64,000 nt of DNA. Origin: Leucaena leucocephala (lineage: Eukaryota; Streptophyta; Magnoliopsida; Fabales; Fabaceae). The stretch spans positions 19,173,406-19,237,405 of the forward strand of contig CM073524.1 in the NCBI GenBank assembly GCA_037074615.1. Direction: 5' to 3'. A program made the translations under genes and the position numbers. Positions 1-10,295 of this stretch are shown piece after piece; the stretch's first letter is position 1, and each line of letters opens with the position of its first letter. The notes under the pieces are model-generated. The model did not search any database and was not told where the DNA came from. It saw nothing but the letters and a program-made list of their open reading frames with translations.

Positions 1-1461
1 ATAAAGTAAAGTTACTCGGTCGGCACGATAACCGAGGAGGTGATTAGATAAAGTCCGGGACTTATCTGGATAGCATTGGAAGGCGTGAAAGGTCCCTTCC
101 AGGTGCCACATGGCGCAATCTTAGAGGTAGAAGAAAAGTTGAGGACACGTATTACGGTGCAAGACTCTGGACCGGTACTGGATTGGACTGAACTGCTGAG
201 TCAGCTGATGAGGTGTCCAGGAATTATGACATGTGAAGAATGTGGCGATGAGGTGTCCTGGATGATGTCATGCATGATGCAGTAAAAAGGAATAAAGAAA
301 AATAGGAAAATCCAAGAAAAACCAGGACCACATGTTCAGATGGCTTCAAAATTACAGAAATGCCATCCATTAAAGCTATAAATACCCCCTTCCCCTCCCA
401 TTTTATGCATCCCACGTTTTTGGCAAGAAAAGAGAGAGAAAGAAGAGAGAGAAGGAGAAAGAAAGAAAGAAAGGAAGTTCTGGTGGAGTTGGAAGCAGTA
501 TAGAAGTTCTGGAGCTCTGCTTTTGAGGTAGTAACTAATCCTAGCTCTTATGTAATGTCTTTATGATTTGTTGTGCTATTATTTGGTTGGATTGTTGTCT
601 TATATGTTATGCTTGAAGCTCTATTACAATGCTATGATCATATGTTATTGAATATGGAAGCACGCAGCATACTTATCTATACACAATCACAAGCAGGCAC
701 CGTCACTCTGCATTACATATATTGTTATGATTATTACTACTGAGATTCCCCCGAATCTCATTCCCAAATATAACATTACAGGGGAGGTTCTGTCAAAATA
801 AAATCTGGAAATTTTAAGAGACGCCGTTAGGCTGCCGAAATTCTGGCAACGAAGAAGGAACAAAGAAAGGAACTGATACGTACTGTGTACGTAGGTGCTG
901 TCTAAGGAGGCTGGAAGTGAGTGGACCTAGCCGGTTCATCCAGTCTTTCCTGGGTACTTACGTAGAATGGTAGCTCCTACGGGAATTACCGAATCGGTAC
1001 AAGATCGGTTACTTTCTACAGAAGGAATGTAGCAGTTATGCTGCCGGATTTTAGACAGGAAGAGATGTAATAGAAATATGATCATTTGCTGTATGCCTTG
1101 TTGTATGATATTTTATTATTTAATAATAAATGTTGTTTGGCATGTTCAATTTGTGAATGGGGAATAAAGGGAGAAATTCGCAGATCCTGAGGTAGCAGTG
1201 TTCTGGCCTCAGTTTGACCTAGTAAACGAAGGAGTTTGGCTACGAAATTTGGTGAGCCAGTGATACACATCTGGGGCATTACGTGGATAGGTAATAAGCC
1301 TTGTTTGGATGTGTAGAACGAGAGAAATTAATTTTCAAATTAAAGGTCCAGAATAAGGAACTTAAGAGTGAAATTTTGAATTTCTGGGCTTAAGTTAAGA
1401 TATATCAAGCTAATATCGCTTCCGTAAGTGTACTCTGAGGAGTCTAAGGGAGGATGTTTCA
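1..1461 (+). repeat. Chromovirus-family LTR, right part (subfamily A)
   Basis: This is the 3' portion of a long terminal repeat read on the plus strand, cut by the window edge. It ends in ...GGATGTTTCA at 1461, the same terminus as the minus-strand copies that begin TGAAACATCC at 23529, 38809 and 55083. It holds a TATA box (377-384), a purine-rich stretch (about 430-480), a conserved candidate splice donor (527/528) and the conserved U5 block (about 870-1010). It interrupts the reverse transcriptase frame of element 1, which resumes at 1462. The 5 bases that follow (GCTAC, 1462-1466) would be the target duplication, but the left copy lies outside the window. A solo LTR and a full element cannot be distinguished here. 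Confidence 0.85.
377..384 (+). promoter_or_regulatory. LTR TATA box
   Basis: TATAAATA followed by a run of C. The same box is in every copy of this LTR family: minus strand at 14763-14770, 23180-23187, 24603-24610, 37325-37332, 39881-39888, 46720-46727 and 56161-56168; plus strand at 29705-29712, 31219-31226, 53314-53321 and 61222-61229. It fixes the sense orientation of each LTR. Transcription probably starts some 30 bases downstream. Confidence 0.75.
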
Positions 1462-1886
1462 GCTACCATCTTTCTTCTTGACAAACAGTACTGGAGCACC
1501 CCATGGCGATACACTGGGTCGTATAAAACCCTTCTCCAATAGCTCCTCAATTTGCAAACTCCACTTCACGCTCCGAAGGCAATCCCTGAATCTCCTTTGG
1601 AAAGACTTCAGGAAATTCATTGACTACAGGAACCTCCTCGATGCCTTCCTCCACTTCTGTTTGAACAGAAAAGAATACCACATATCCCTGACATCCTCTC
1701 CGTAGACATTTTTCTGCCTGAGCCTCTGTCACGAAGTTCAGTTGTACTTCTAAGCTCCGATCAGTGATCTTTGGACCAAGAACTAGGGTCTTGTTTCTGC
1801 AGTCCAACATCACATTATTGGAGGATAACCAATTTAAACCGAGTATGACCTCAATCTCCTGGAAAGGCATACAGATCAGGTCCAAG
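1462..1886 (-). pseudogene. pol: Element 1 pol fragment: protease-RT junction, broken
   Basis: The minus-strand frame 1885-1547 carries the end of the protease domain (ILGLNWL, then DCRNKT) and the linker before reverse transcriptase (NEFPEVFP, then LPSEREVEF), all typical of plant Ty3/gypsy pol. Immediately after, in another frame (about 1560-1462), comes the RT entry motif with FIRPSVSPWGAPVLFVKKKD. The usual 25 or so residues between these two motifs are missing and the frame shifts, so an internal deletion near 1545-1565 has broken the gene. The right edge abuts the copia LTR and the left edge abuts the LTR ending at 1461. The product would have been reverse transcriptase copying element RNA in virus-like particles; this fragment cannot do so. 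Confidence 0.85.
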
Positions 1887-3775
1887 TGTTGGAGATTGTG
1901 CCCTAGGGGCCAATCATTATCTTATGAACATTGTTGATTTATGAATTTTTTAATAAAGTTATCATATTATTTGCATGTTTACTATGATGACAATCCTTGG
2001 ATAACTCGTGATCTTATCCTAAATGTCCCTGGTCAGTCATCTATGCGGGAACATAGATGAAATAAGACCAGTATGACTTTGAAGATATATAGAGATATAA
2101 ATCAAACTCATAAGCACATGTAAGAGTACAGGGTGTTGGACCAACCCGCTATGAGAGAGCTGCATGGGTCAAGTCATAAGCTCCTCTCATATACAAGCCA
2201 TGTCACTATGCCCTTTGACCTGAGATCATCATGGATTCCTACATGACAAACGCTCAGCTTTGACCTAGTCAAAAGTCACTTTTGACCGAGTGATCATAAA
2301 GGCTATGCTCGGGCTTAGTGGTTTTTCATGCGGAGGAATGTGAATGGTCAAGATGGAATTTGTCCCTCACATTCGTAGAGAGATATTACTGGGCCCCTCG
2401 ATGAGTGAGTCTGAGAAATGTATGGCCATACTGGAATGGAAGGGTAGTTCCATTTCTATATTCAGACTACTCAGGGATCGAGAAAGTAATGGTCAGGAAT
2501 AGGAGGATGACGTTCTCCATGCCTCATCCTTGACCGAAATATCATGTGACAAAAGGGACGTGATATGGTTGTATGAAAGGTTACATCGTTTATCGATCCT
2601 CATATGTTTTGGGTAGTCGTAATGCCTTGGTAGAGACCGCTTACGACTTGTGGGTCAGTATAGTAACTGGGCCACTGCCAACTTCATATGGGCCTACAGG
2701 GTCGCACACAAAACAGCCCAATGCGAGCTATGATGTCCAGATTCATTGAATCTAAGAGATGTCTAGATTCAATGAATGATCTAGGGTGGATATATATTTT
2801 ATCTATATATAAATCAGTATATATATATTATATATAATATAAGAGATATTTGTAAGATTTAATTTATAAGGATAAATTAAATCTCTATCACTTTTGAATT
2901 TGAATTTAAATGGATATGATCTATTTGAATTTGAAATTCAAATTGATAAGATATCTCAAATTTGATTTATAAGAATAAATCAAATATAATTCCGTCTTAT
3001 CTTTATTTTAAATTAAATAAATAGGTGAATTAAATCTGTGGGACGGATTTAATATAAACCATATTTATTTAATTAGTTTCTTATTAAATTATGCAATATA
3101 TGATATTGTATTAATTCAGAATTAATATAAGATTAATTCTGAAGCCCGGCCCTATTAGAAGCCCGATAGCTTGCTATATATTTGACATTAGGAGCTAGGG
3201 TTCTACACACAATAAAGATCTCTACACACACATTCAGACGTGAGAAGAGGGGGCAGGGAGAGTGCAAAAGGTTTGCACATAAGAAACTGCCGAGATAGAG
3301 ACGGTGAGGACGGAATCTCTAGAAAGCCCTAGAGGGACAAGAGGCGCTAGCACGTCGTTCGCGATTAGAACGCTGCTCGTGTGGATACCGGTAGAGGAAG
3401 CCGATCTGAGCTGTCGACTTCTACGATACGACCAGACACGAAGCAAGGTCACGACCAGAAAACACTTAGGTCTCGACCATACGGGCATCTGAACGTCAGA
3501 AATCCGAAAAGAAGAGGAAGGTCGCGACGAGAAGCAGAGTAGGTCGCGACTAAAAACTCCAGAGGCGACAGGTCGCGACTAAAAGCTGAGGAGGTCGAGA
3601 CTGAAAGTTCCAGAGGCGAGGAGTCGCGACTAGTGGACACTGAGGTCGCGACCAAAGCTCAAATACCGAAGGTAACACTTCTTTCTCCTTGACTTAAACA
3701 CATTCGGTAGATCCTGGCTTTGAATGGAAAAATTTTTAAAGTTAATTTCCGCTGCGTGTCTTCCAATTCCCTTCA
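1887..3775 (+). repeat. Copia 5' LTR
   Basis: Starts TGTTGGAGATTG and ends CCCTTCA. An A+T-rich stretch (about 2790-3140) precedes a TATA-like CTATATATTT near 3174, so the 3' part from about 3200 should be R-U5 and is transcribed into the leader. A GTCGCGAC-type array lies at 3448-3652. Short open frames in it recur in the other copies but are not conserved coding sequence. Confidence 0.95.
3448..3652. repeat. GTCGCGAC array in copia 5' LTR
   Basis: Eight positions of an 8-nt palindrome start at 3448, 3470, 3521, 3543, 3572, 3594, 3623 and 3645. Five are perfect GTCGCGAC; those at 3448, 3470 and 3594 carry one change each. Intervals are 22, 51, 22, 29, 22, 29 and 22. The array lies downstream of the TATA-like box and upstream of the primer site, so it would be in the 5' leader RNA. 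Confidence 0.9.
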
Positions 3776-3776
3776 G

Positions 3777-3789
3777 TGGTATCAGAGCC
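3777..3789 (+). other. Copia primer binding site (initiator Met tRNA)
   Basis: TGGTATCAGAGCC, complementary to the 3' end of plant initiator methionine tRNA, lies one base after the LTR end. Reverse transcription of minus-strand DNA would start here. Confidence 0.92.
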
Positions 3790-4947
3790 ATGCCGTTTTG
3801 TGTTTAAGTTAGGTTTGATTGTTGATACATGTGATGTATGTTAGACTTCTTAGCTGATTATATGATAACATGCGAAATATGTATGACATATATGGAATCT
3901 GTTTATGTATGACATATACGGAATCTAAAAGGAAACTGAAATCGGTGGTGTATGTTAATTGATTTGATCAATTAATATTGATGGGGTATAAAGGAAATAG
4001 AATTAAGATTCTTGATTATTTATGATGGGGAATATTGATGGGGTATACGACCGCCGTGACTACCTGTTTGTAGCGCAACATAATCGTAAGATATGCTGGA
4101 TTTTCTGATGTATGAATGTTTTGAAACATTTATTCCCCTTCAAATAGCATGAATTTTGATTCTTGAATATTTGGGTATGGTGAACAATATGGCTCTAGAT
4201 TACAAGTGTTGTAATTTTTCTAAATACGGCCTGCGTGTCGTGCCTTCCTCTAATGACTCTCGTTGTACATTCTCTTCTCATCTCACTCCCCTCGAATGTT
4301 AAAACGAGGTTTCCTTATGTACTTTTCCTATTCTAATTAGAGAGCTCCTCTCATTGGCTTGAGGGGACTTAGGATAGGTGAGCCATATTGTATCACGTTT
4401 AAGATTATGCATCTTTTGATTAGATCACTGCATGTATGTTTTATATGCATAATACTTGTATGAGATACAACCGCGATACATGCATCTTATAAACCAGATA
4501 ATTAATTAAACCCTCTAAAAGAAATCTTAAGTCATATGCCGTCAATTAATGAACACTTGTCAAAACCTCGATCGCTCATTTGTAGGTCCACCAAAGTGGG
4601 TGCATTTGAGTTATCTTGGGGAGATAAGCAAGAGTAATGGTGCTACTCTTATGTTTGTTATTGTTTGACTTAATTGAGATTATCAAAACGGTTTTGGGTC
4701 TCAAGGCATTAGATGGGATTAAAACATGCCGGATCATATGATGATGGAATCCCATAAATATCTAAGAATTACATTTGATGTAATTGGTAAAGTTGTCACC
4801 TACCTAAATAACTTAAAGTTGAGCGTCCTGCCAAAGCGGACTCAAGTTTAAGCAAAATATGGATCTTAGACCACTAATTATTACTTTGAGGGTTGTTTTA
4901 TTAAGTGGGAGATTGCTAATTCGCTTGCATATTTTAATTGTAGAATC
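3790..4947 (+). other. Copia untranslated leader
   Basis: About 1.16 kb between primer site and gag without a sustained reading frame. It presumably carries packaging signals; I see no recognisable motif. Its long length with several upstream ATGs is unusual for efficient scanning translation of gag, which suggests internal initiation or leader splicing; this is inference. Confidence 0.6.
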
Positions 4948-7242
4948 ATGACGACTAGTAATACTGCTACATTATCGTTGCGATCTGTCCTTGAGAAGGA
5001 CAAACTCAATGGGACAAACTTTCTTGACTGGTTCAGGAACTTGAGAATTGTTCTCAAGCAGGAAAGAAAGGTATATGTCCTAGATCAACCCATTCCTGAG
5101 GAGCCAGCAGCCAATGCTCCTAGAGCTCAGAGAGATTCTTATGCGAAGCATAAGGAGGACTCTGTTGATGTGGGATGCTTGATGCTTGCCACTATGGTTC
5201 CGGAGCTTCAAAGAGATCTGGAACACATGGAGGCTTATGAGATGATTGTGCATCTTAAGGAAATATTCCAGCAACAGGCAAGGCAAGAGAGGTATGAGAC
5301 CACTAAGGCCTTACATTCTTGCAGGATGGCTGAAGGTGCATCAGTGAGTACTCATGTCTTAAAGATGAAAGGGTACATAGATCACCTTGAGAGGCTTGGA
5401 TTTCCCATAAGTTTGGAGTTAGCTATAGATTTGATCTTGAACTCACTCCCGGAAAGTTATGACCAGTTTGTCATGAACTACAACATGAACAACATGGAGA
5501 AATCTATTTCTGAACTGCATGGGATGCTTAAAACTGCTGAGCCGACTGTTAAGAAAAAGCCCAGTACTGTTTTGATGGTTCAGAAAGGAAAGGGTATGAA
5601 AAAGAAAGGCAAGGGCAAGGGGAAGGGTCATGGCTCATCTGGTAAGACCAAAGAGTCAGGCAAGCCCGAAACCAAGCCTGCACCAAAGAAGGCAAAGCCT
5701 CCAAAGGAAGGAGTTTGCTTCTTCTGCAATGAACCGGGTCATTGGAAGAGGAATTGCAAACTCTACCTTGAAGATCTGAGAAAGAACAAGAAGGATAGCG
5801 GGGCTATCGCTTCAGGTATTTATGTTATAGACATTCATCTCTCTACTTCCACTACATGGGTATTAGATACTGCATGTGGTTCTCACATTTGTACAAATGT
5901 GCAGGGCCTAAAGGACAGTAGAAAGCTGAAGAAGGGCGAAGTTGACCTACGAGTTGGAAATAGAGCAAAGGTTGCTGCTCTAGCTGTAGGCACTTATGAA
6001 TTAGTTCTGCCCACTGGGCTTTTGTTAGTCTTGAACAATTGCTATTATGTTCCTGCTTTGAGTAGTAACATTGTTTCTCTTTCTTATTTGGATAAGGAAG
6101 GTTACACTTCCATTTCTGGGAATGGTAAATGTTCTATTTATCGTAATGATATTTTCTATGCTCATGGTGATTTGCATGTTGATCCTTACATATTAAACTT
6201 GGAACAACCCAATCATGGAAATATCTATAACATAACCGCCAAAAGGATCAAACCAAATGATTTGAATCCGACGTACCTCTGGCACTGTCGTCTAGGCCAC
6301 ATAAATGAGAAACGCATTTCTAAACTCCATCAAGATGGATTTCTCAACTCATTTGATTTTGAATCATATGATACTTGCGAATCTTGTTTGCTAGGAAAGA
6401 TGACAAAGTCGCCTTTCACTGGGCACAGTGATAGGGCCACTGATTTGTTGGGCCTCATACATACAGATGTGTGTGGACCGATGAATACAAATGCCAGAAG
6501 AGGTTATTCGTACTTCATTACATTCATAGATGATTTCAGTAGATATGGCTACGTCTATCTAATGAAACATAAATCCGAATCTTTTGAAATGTTCAAGATA
6601 TTTCAAAATGAAGTACAAAACCAGCTTGGTAAAACAATTAAAGCCCTTCGATCTGATCTAGGTGGTGAATATTTGAGCCAAGAGTTTATCGATCATCTTA
6701 GGAATTGTGGAATAGTCTCACAATTGACTCCTCCAGGAACACCACAATGGAATGGGGTTTCTGAACGGAGGAATCGAACACTTTTGGATATGGTTCGATC
6801 CATGATGAGTCGAACAGATCTTCCACCATCCTTTTGGGGCCACGCCCTAGAGACAGCTGCGTTCACACTAAATCGTGTTCCATCTAAGGCAGTTGAAAAG
6901 ACTCCGTATGAGATATGGACTGGGAGGAAACCTAGTTTTTCTTTTCTCAAGATTTGGGGATGTGAGGTCTATGTTAAGCAACAAGCCTCAGATAAGTTAG
7001 CGCCCAAATCTTCAAAGTGCCTTTTTGTGGGATATCCTAAGGAAACCAAGGGATATTATGTCTACAACCCCACTGATAACAAAGTGTTTGTTGTCAGAAA
7101 TGGTATCTTTCTAGAACAAGAATTTATCTCTAAAAGAACCACTGGGAGCAAGGTACACCTCGAAGAAGTTCGAGAGCCACAAGACGCCACAGAACTAGAG
7201 ATGGAAAGTAGAGAAGACTCACAAGAAGTTGTTGAGACTCCT
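4948..7242 (+). pseudogene. gag-pol: Copia gag-pol, first part: gag, protease, integrase
   Basis: An open frame of 765 codons from ATG. Residues about 1-200 are the UBN2-type gag. A lysine-rich linker (about 205-250) follows, then a CX2CX4HX4C zinc knuckle at 257-270. Protease begins near W304; the catalytic triplet reads D307-T-A rather than the usual D-T/S-G, which may weaken it. The pre-integrase HHCC zinc site (HCRLGH) is near residue 446. Integrase has D507, D570 and E606, a regular DD35E arrangement, followed by NGVSERRNRTL. The frame is intact until element 2 is inserted after codon 765, where the run-on meets a stop within the insert. It continues in the same frame at 15882. Gag would form particles and integrase would insert cDNA. 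Called a pseudogene because of the insertion and the stops downstream. Confidence 0.93.
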
Positions 7243-8151
7243 TGAAACATCCTCTCATACAGCCCTCAGAGTACACTTGCGGAAGCTATACTAGCTCTTC
7301 TTCTGCCTAAACTCCGGCAGCATAACCGCTACACTTCATCTGTACAAAGAACTGAACCGTACTGATTCGGTAATTCTCTCATGAGAACTACCATTCTACG
7401 TAGTACCCAGGAAAGACTAGATGAACCGGCTAGGTCCACTCACTTCTAGCCTCCTTAGACAGCACTACGTACACAGTACTTATCATATACTGATGTTCAG
7501 TCTTTACTCCGGCAGCATAACGGCGTCTCTTAGGATTCTCTAAATCCACTTCAGCATAACCTCCCTGTAATGGGTTATGGATGGGGATGAGATTCGGGGG
7601 AATCTCAGTAGCAACAATCATAACAATATATGTAATGCAGTGTGACAGTGCTTGCTTGTGATTGTGTACAGATAAGTATGCTGCGTGCTTCCATGCTTAA
7701 TAACATATGACCATAGCATTACAGCAGAGCTTCAGACATAACATATAAGACAACAATCCAACCAAACAATAGCACATCAAATCACAAAGCCATTACATAG
7801 AAGCTAGGATTAGTTACTACCTGGCTAGCTCAGCAGAACCCTACTATCTCTATTCTGCTTCCAGCTCCGCCAGAACTTCCTTTCTTCCTTTCTCCTTTCT
7901 CTCTTCCTTTCCTTCCCTTTCCCTCTCTTCTTTCTCTCTCTTCAACCTTTGACCTTTACATCACCCCAAATGGCCATTCTACCCCTTGGGACTTCCACTG
8001 TTTGCACATAAGTTCCCGTACCTTTACTTACTCGCAGCTTAGTCCCTAAAAACTCTCTTATGTCTCTGGGACTTCTGCTCAAAAGGGGTCTGGTAGCCTC
8101 TCATTCTCAGGCTATTTCCGTGTCTCAAGGCCTGAAAATTGGGATGTTACA
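7243..8151 (-). repeat. Element 2 3' LTR, with 949-bp deletion
   Basis: Begins TGAAACATCC and ends GGATGTTACA on the plus strand. It aligns without gaps to 14019-14716 and 15666-15876 of the 5' LTR. The missing 14717-15665 equivalent contains the TATA box and the GTCGCGAC array of U3. The junction shares CTC on both sides (14714-14716 and 15663-15665), consistent with end joining or template switching at a microhomology. Because U3 of new copies is copied from the 3' LTR, a deletion already present at transcription would have passed to both LTRs; it therefore arose after insertion. Confidence 0.92.
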
Positions 8152-8297
8152 TTTCTCCTCCCCTTTAAATAAATTTTGTCCTCGAAATTTAATCAGTACC
8201 ATAGCCAAATTAACTTAACATCTGGCAAAGTACTCATCATAACTTTACATCTCTTCGTAACATGCCTTTCTTTCTCTGGGTTAATCTAATCAGAGTT
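8152..8297 (-). other. Element 2 polypurine tract region and 3' internal end
   Basis: Directly beside the LTR end the plus strand reads as a pyrimidine run (TTTCTCCTCCCCTTTAAA), the complement of a polypurine tract. It is followed by a block like the one between the chromodomain stop and LTR of element 5 (about 28203-28242). This shared 3' end links the non-coding element to the chromovirus. The rest, up to the solo LTR, is non-coding. Confidence 0.8.
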
Positions 8298-8302
8298 GAA
8301 AT

Positions 8303-10290
8303 TTTTGGAGATTGTGCCCTAGGGGCCAATCATTATCTTATGAACATTGTTGATTTATGAATTTCTTAATAAAGTTATCATATTATTTGCATGTTTACTA
8401 TGATGACAATCCTTGGATAACTCGTGATCTTATCCTAAATGTCCCTGGTCGGTCATCTATGTGGGAGCAGAGATGAAATAAGACCAGTATGACTTTGAAG
8501 ATATATAGAGATATAAATCAAAGTCATAAGCACATGTAAGAGTACAGGGTGTTGGACCGACCCCCAATGAGAGAGCTGCATGGGTCAAGTCATAAGCTTC
8601 TCTCATATACAAGCCATGTCTCTATGCCCTTTGACATGAGATCATCATGGATTCCTACATGACAAACGCTCAGCTTTGACCTAGTCAAAAGTCACTTTTG
8701 ACCGAGTGATCATAAAGGCTATGCTCGGGCTTAGTGGTTTTTCATGCGGAGGAATGTGAATGGTCAAGATGGAATTTGTCCCTCACATTCGTAGAGAGAT
8801 ATTACTGGGCCCCTCGATGAGTGAGTCTGAGAAATGTATGGCCATACTGGAATGGAAGGGTAGTTCTATTTCTATATTCAGACTACTCAGGGATCGAGAA
8901 AGTAACGGTCAGGAACAGGAGGATGACGTTCACCATGCCTCATCCTTGACCGAAATATCGTGTGACAAAAGGGACGTGATATGGTTGTATGAAAGGTTAC
9001 ATCGTTTATCGATCCTCATATGTTTTGGGTAGTCGTAATGCCTTGCTAGAGACCGCTTACGACTTGTGGGTCAGTATAGTAACTGGGCCACTACCAACTT
9101 CATATGGGCCTACAGGGTCGCACACAAAACAGCCCAATGCGATCTATGATGTCCAGATTCATTGAATCTAAGAGATGTCTAAATTCAATGAATAATCTAG
9201 GGTGGATATATATTTTATATATATATATAAATTAGTTTATATATATATTATATAAATAATATAATAGATATTTGTAAGATTTAATTTATAAGGATAAATT
9301 AAATCTCTATCATTTTTGAATTTGAATTTAAATGGATATGATCTATTTGAATTTGAAATTCAAATTGATAAGATATCTCAAATTTGATTTATGAGAATAA
9401 ATCAAATATAATTCTGTCTTATCTTTATTTTAAATTAAATAAATAGGTGAATTAAATCTGTGGGACGGATTTAATATAAACCATATTTATTTAATCAGTT
9501 TCTTATTAAATTATGCAATATATGATATTGTATTAATTCAGAATTAATATAAGATTAATTCTGAAGCCCGGCCCTATTAGAAGCCCGATAGCTTGCTATA
9601 TATTTGACATTAGGAGCTAGGGTTCCACACACAAGATAGATCTCTACACACACATTCAGACGTGAGAAGAGGGGGCAGGGAGAGTGCAAAAGGTTTGCAC
9701 ATAAGAAACTGCCGAGATAGAGACGGTGAGGACGGAATCTCTAGAAAGCCTTAGAGGGACAAGAGGCGCTAGCACGTCATTCGCGATTGGAACGCTGTTC
9801 GTGTGGATACCGGTAGAGGAAGCCGATCTGAGCTGTCGACTTCTACGATACGACCAGACACGAAGCAAGGTCGCGACCAGAACACCCTGAGGTCGCGACC
9901 ATACGGCATCTGAACGCCAAAAATCCGAAAAGAGGAGACAGGTCGCGACGTGAAGCTGAATACGTCACGAGTACAAACTCCAGAGACGTCCGGTGGCGAC
10001 TAGAGGCAGAAGAGGTCGCGACTAACAACTCCAGAGGTGACAGATCGCGACTAGAAGCAGAGGAGGTCGCGACTAAAAGCTGAGGAGGTCGCGACTAAAA
10101 GCTGAGGAGGTCACGACTGAAAGTTCCAGAGGCGAGGAGTCGCGACTAGTGGACATTGAGGTCGCGACCAAAGCTCGAAACCGAAGGTAACACTCTTTCT
10201 CCTTGACTTAAACACATTCGGTAGATCCTGGCTGGGAATGGAAAAAATTTTTAAAGTTAATTTTCGCTGCGTGTCTTCCAATTCCCTTCA
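8303..10290 (+). mobile_element. Solo copia LTR inside element 2
   Basis: Same family as the LTRs at 1887 and 17585, 1988 bp, flanked by perfect GAAAT duplications (8298-8302 and 10291-10295) with no internal region, so it is a solo LTR left by LTR-LTR recombination. Its first two bases are TT instead of TG. It is longer than the other two copies largely because its GTCGCGAC array (9870-10168) has more units. Confidence 0.93.
9870..10168. repeat. Expanded GTCGCGAC array in solo copia LTR
   Basis: Motif positions start at 9870, 9892, 9942, 9964, 9993, 10015, 10044, 10066, 10088, 10110, 10139 and 10161; those at 9964, 9993, 10044 and 10110 are imperfect. Intervals are 22, 50, 22, 29, 22, 29, 22, 22, 22, 29 and 22. 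A 22-bp unit is duplicated exactly at 10066 and 10088. Compared with the 8 positions in the other copia LTRs this shows unit gain. Confidence 0.9.
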
Positions 10291-10295
10291 GAAAT

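Noticed and set aside
76..285. A small ORF family recurring at 76-285, 37470-37661 (-), 46864-47049 (-), 56284-56472 (-) and 60892-61080
   Set aside because: It lies in U3 upstream of the TATA box in every copy, its frame is not preserved from copy to copy, and it has no recognisable domain. Recurrence is explained by the LTR repeat.
3777..3789. tRNA gene match
   Set aside because: Only the 12-13 nt complementary to the tRNA 3' end are present (primer binding sites here and at 14004, 21836, 45876, 49892); there is no cloverleaf.
7430..7621. Identical 63-codon ORFs at 7430-7621 and 14206-14397 on the minus strand
   Set aside because: These are the two LTRs of one recent element, so identity reflects LTR duplication, not coding constraint.
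8760..9032. 90-codon ORF in the solo copia LTR
   Set aside because: It is part of the LTR body. The equivalent sequence in the other two copia LTRs has stops, and there is no gene-like feature.
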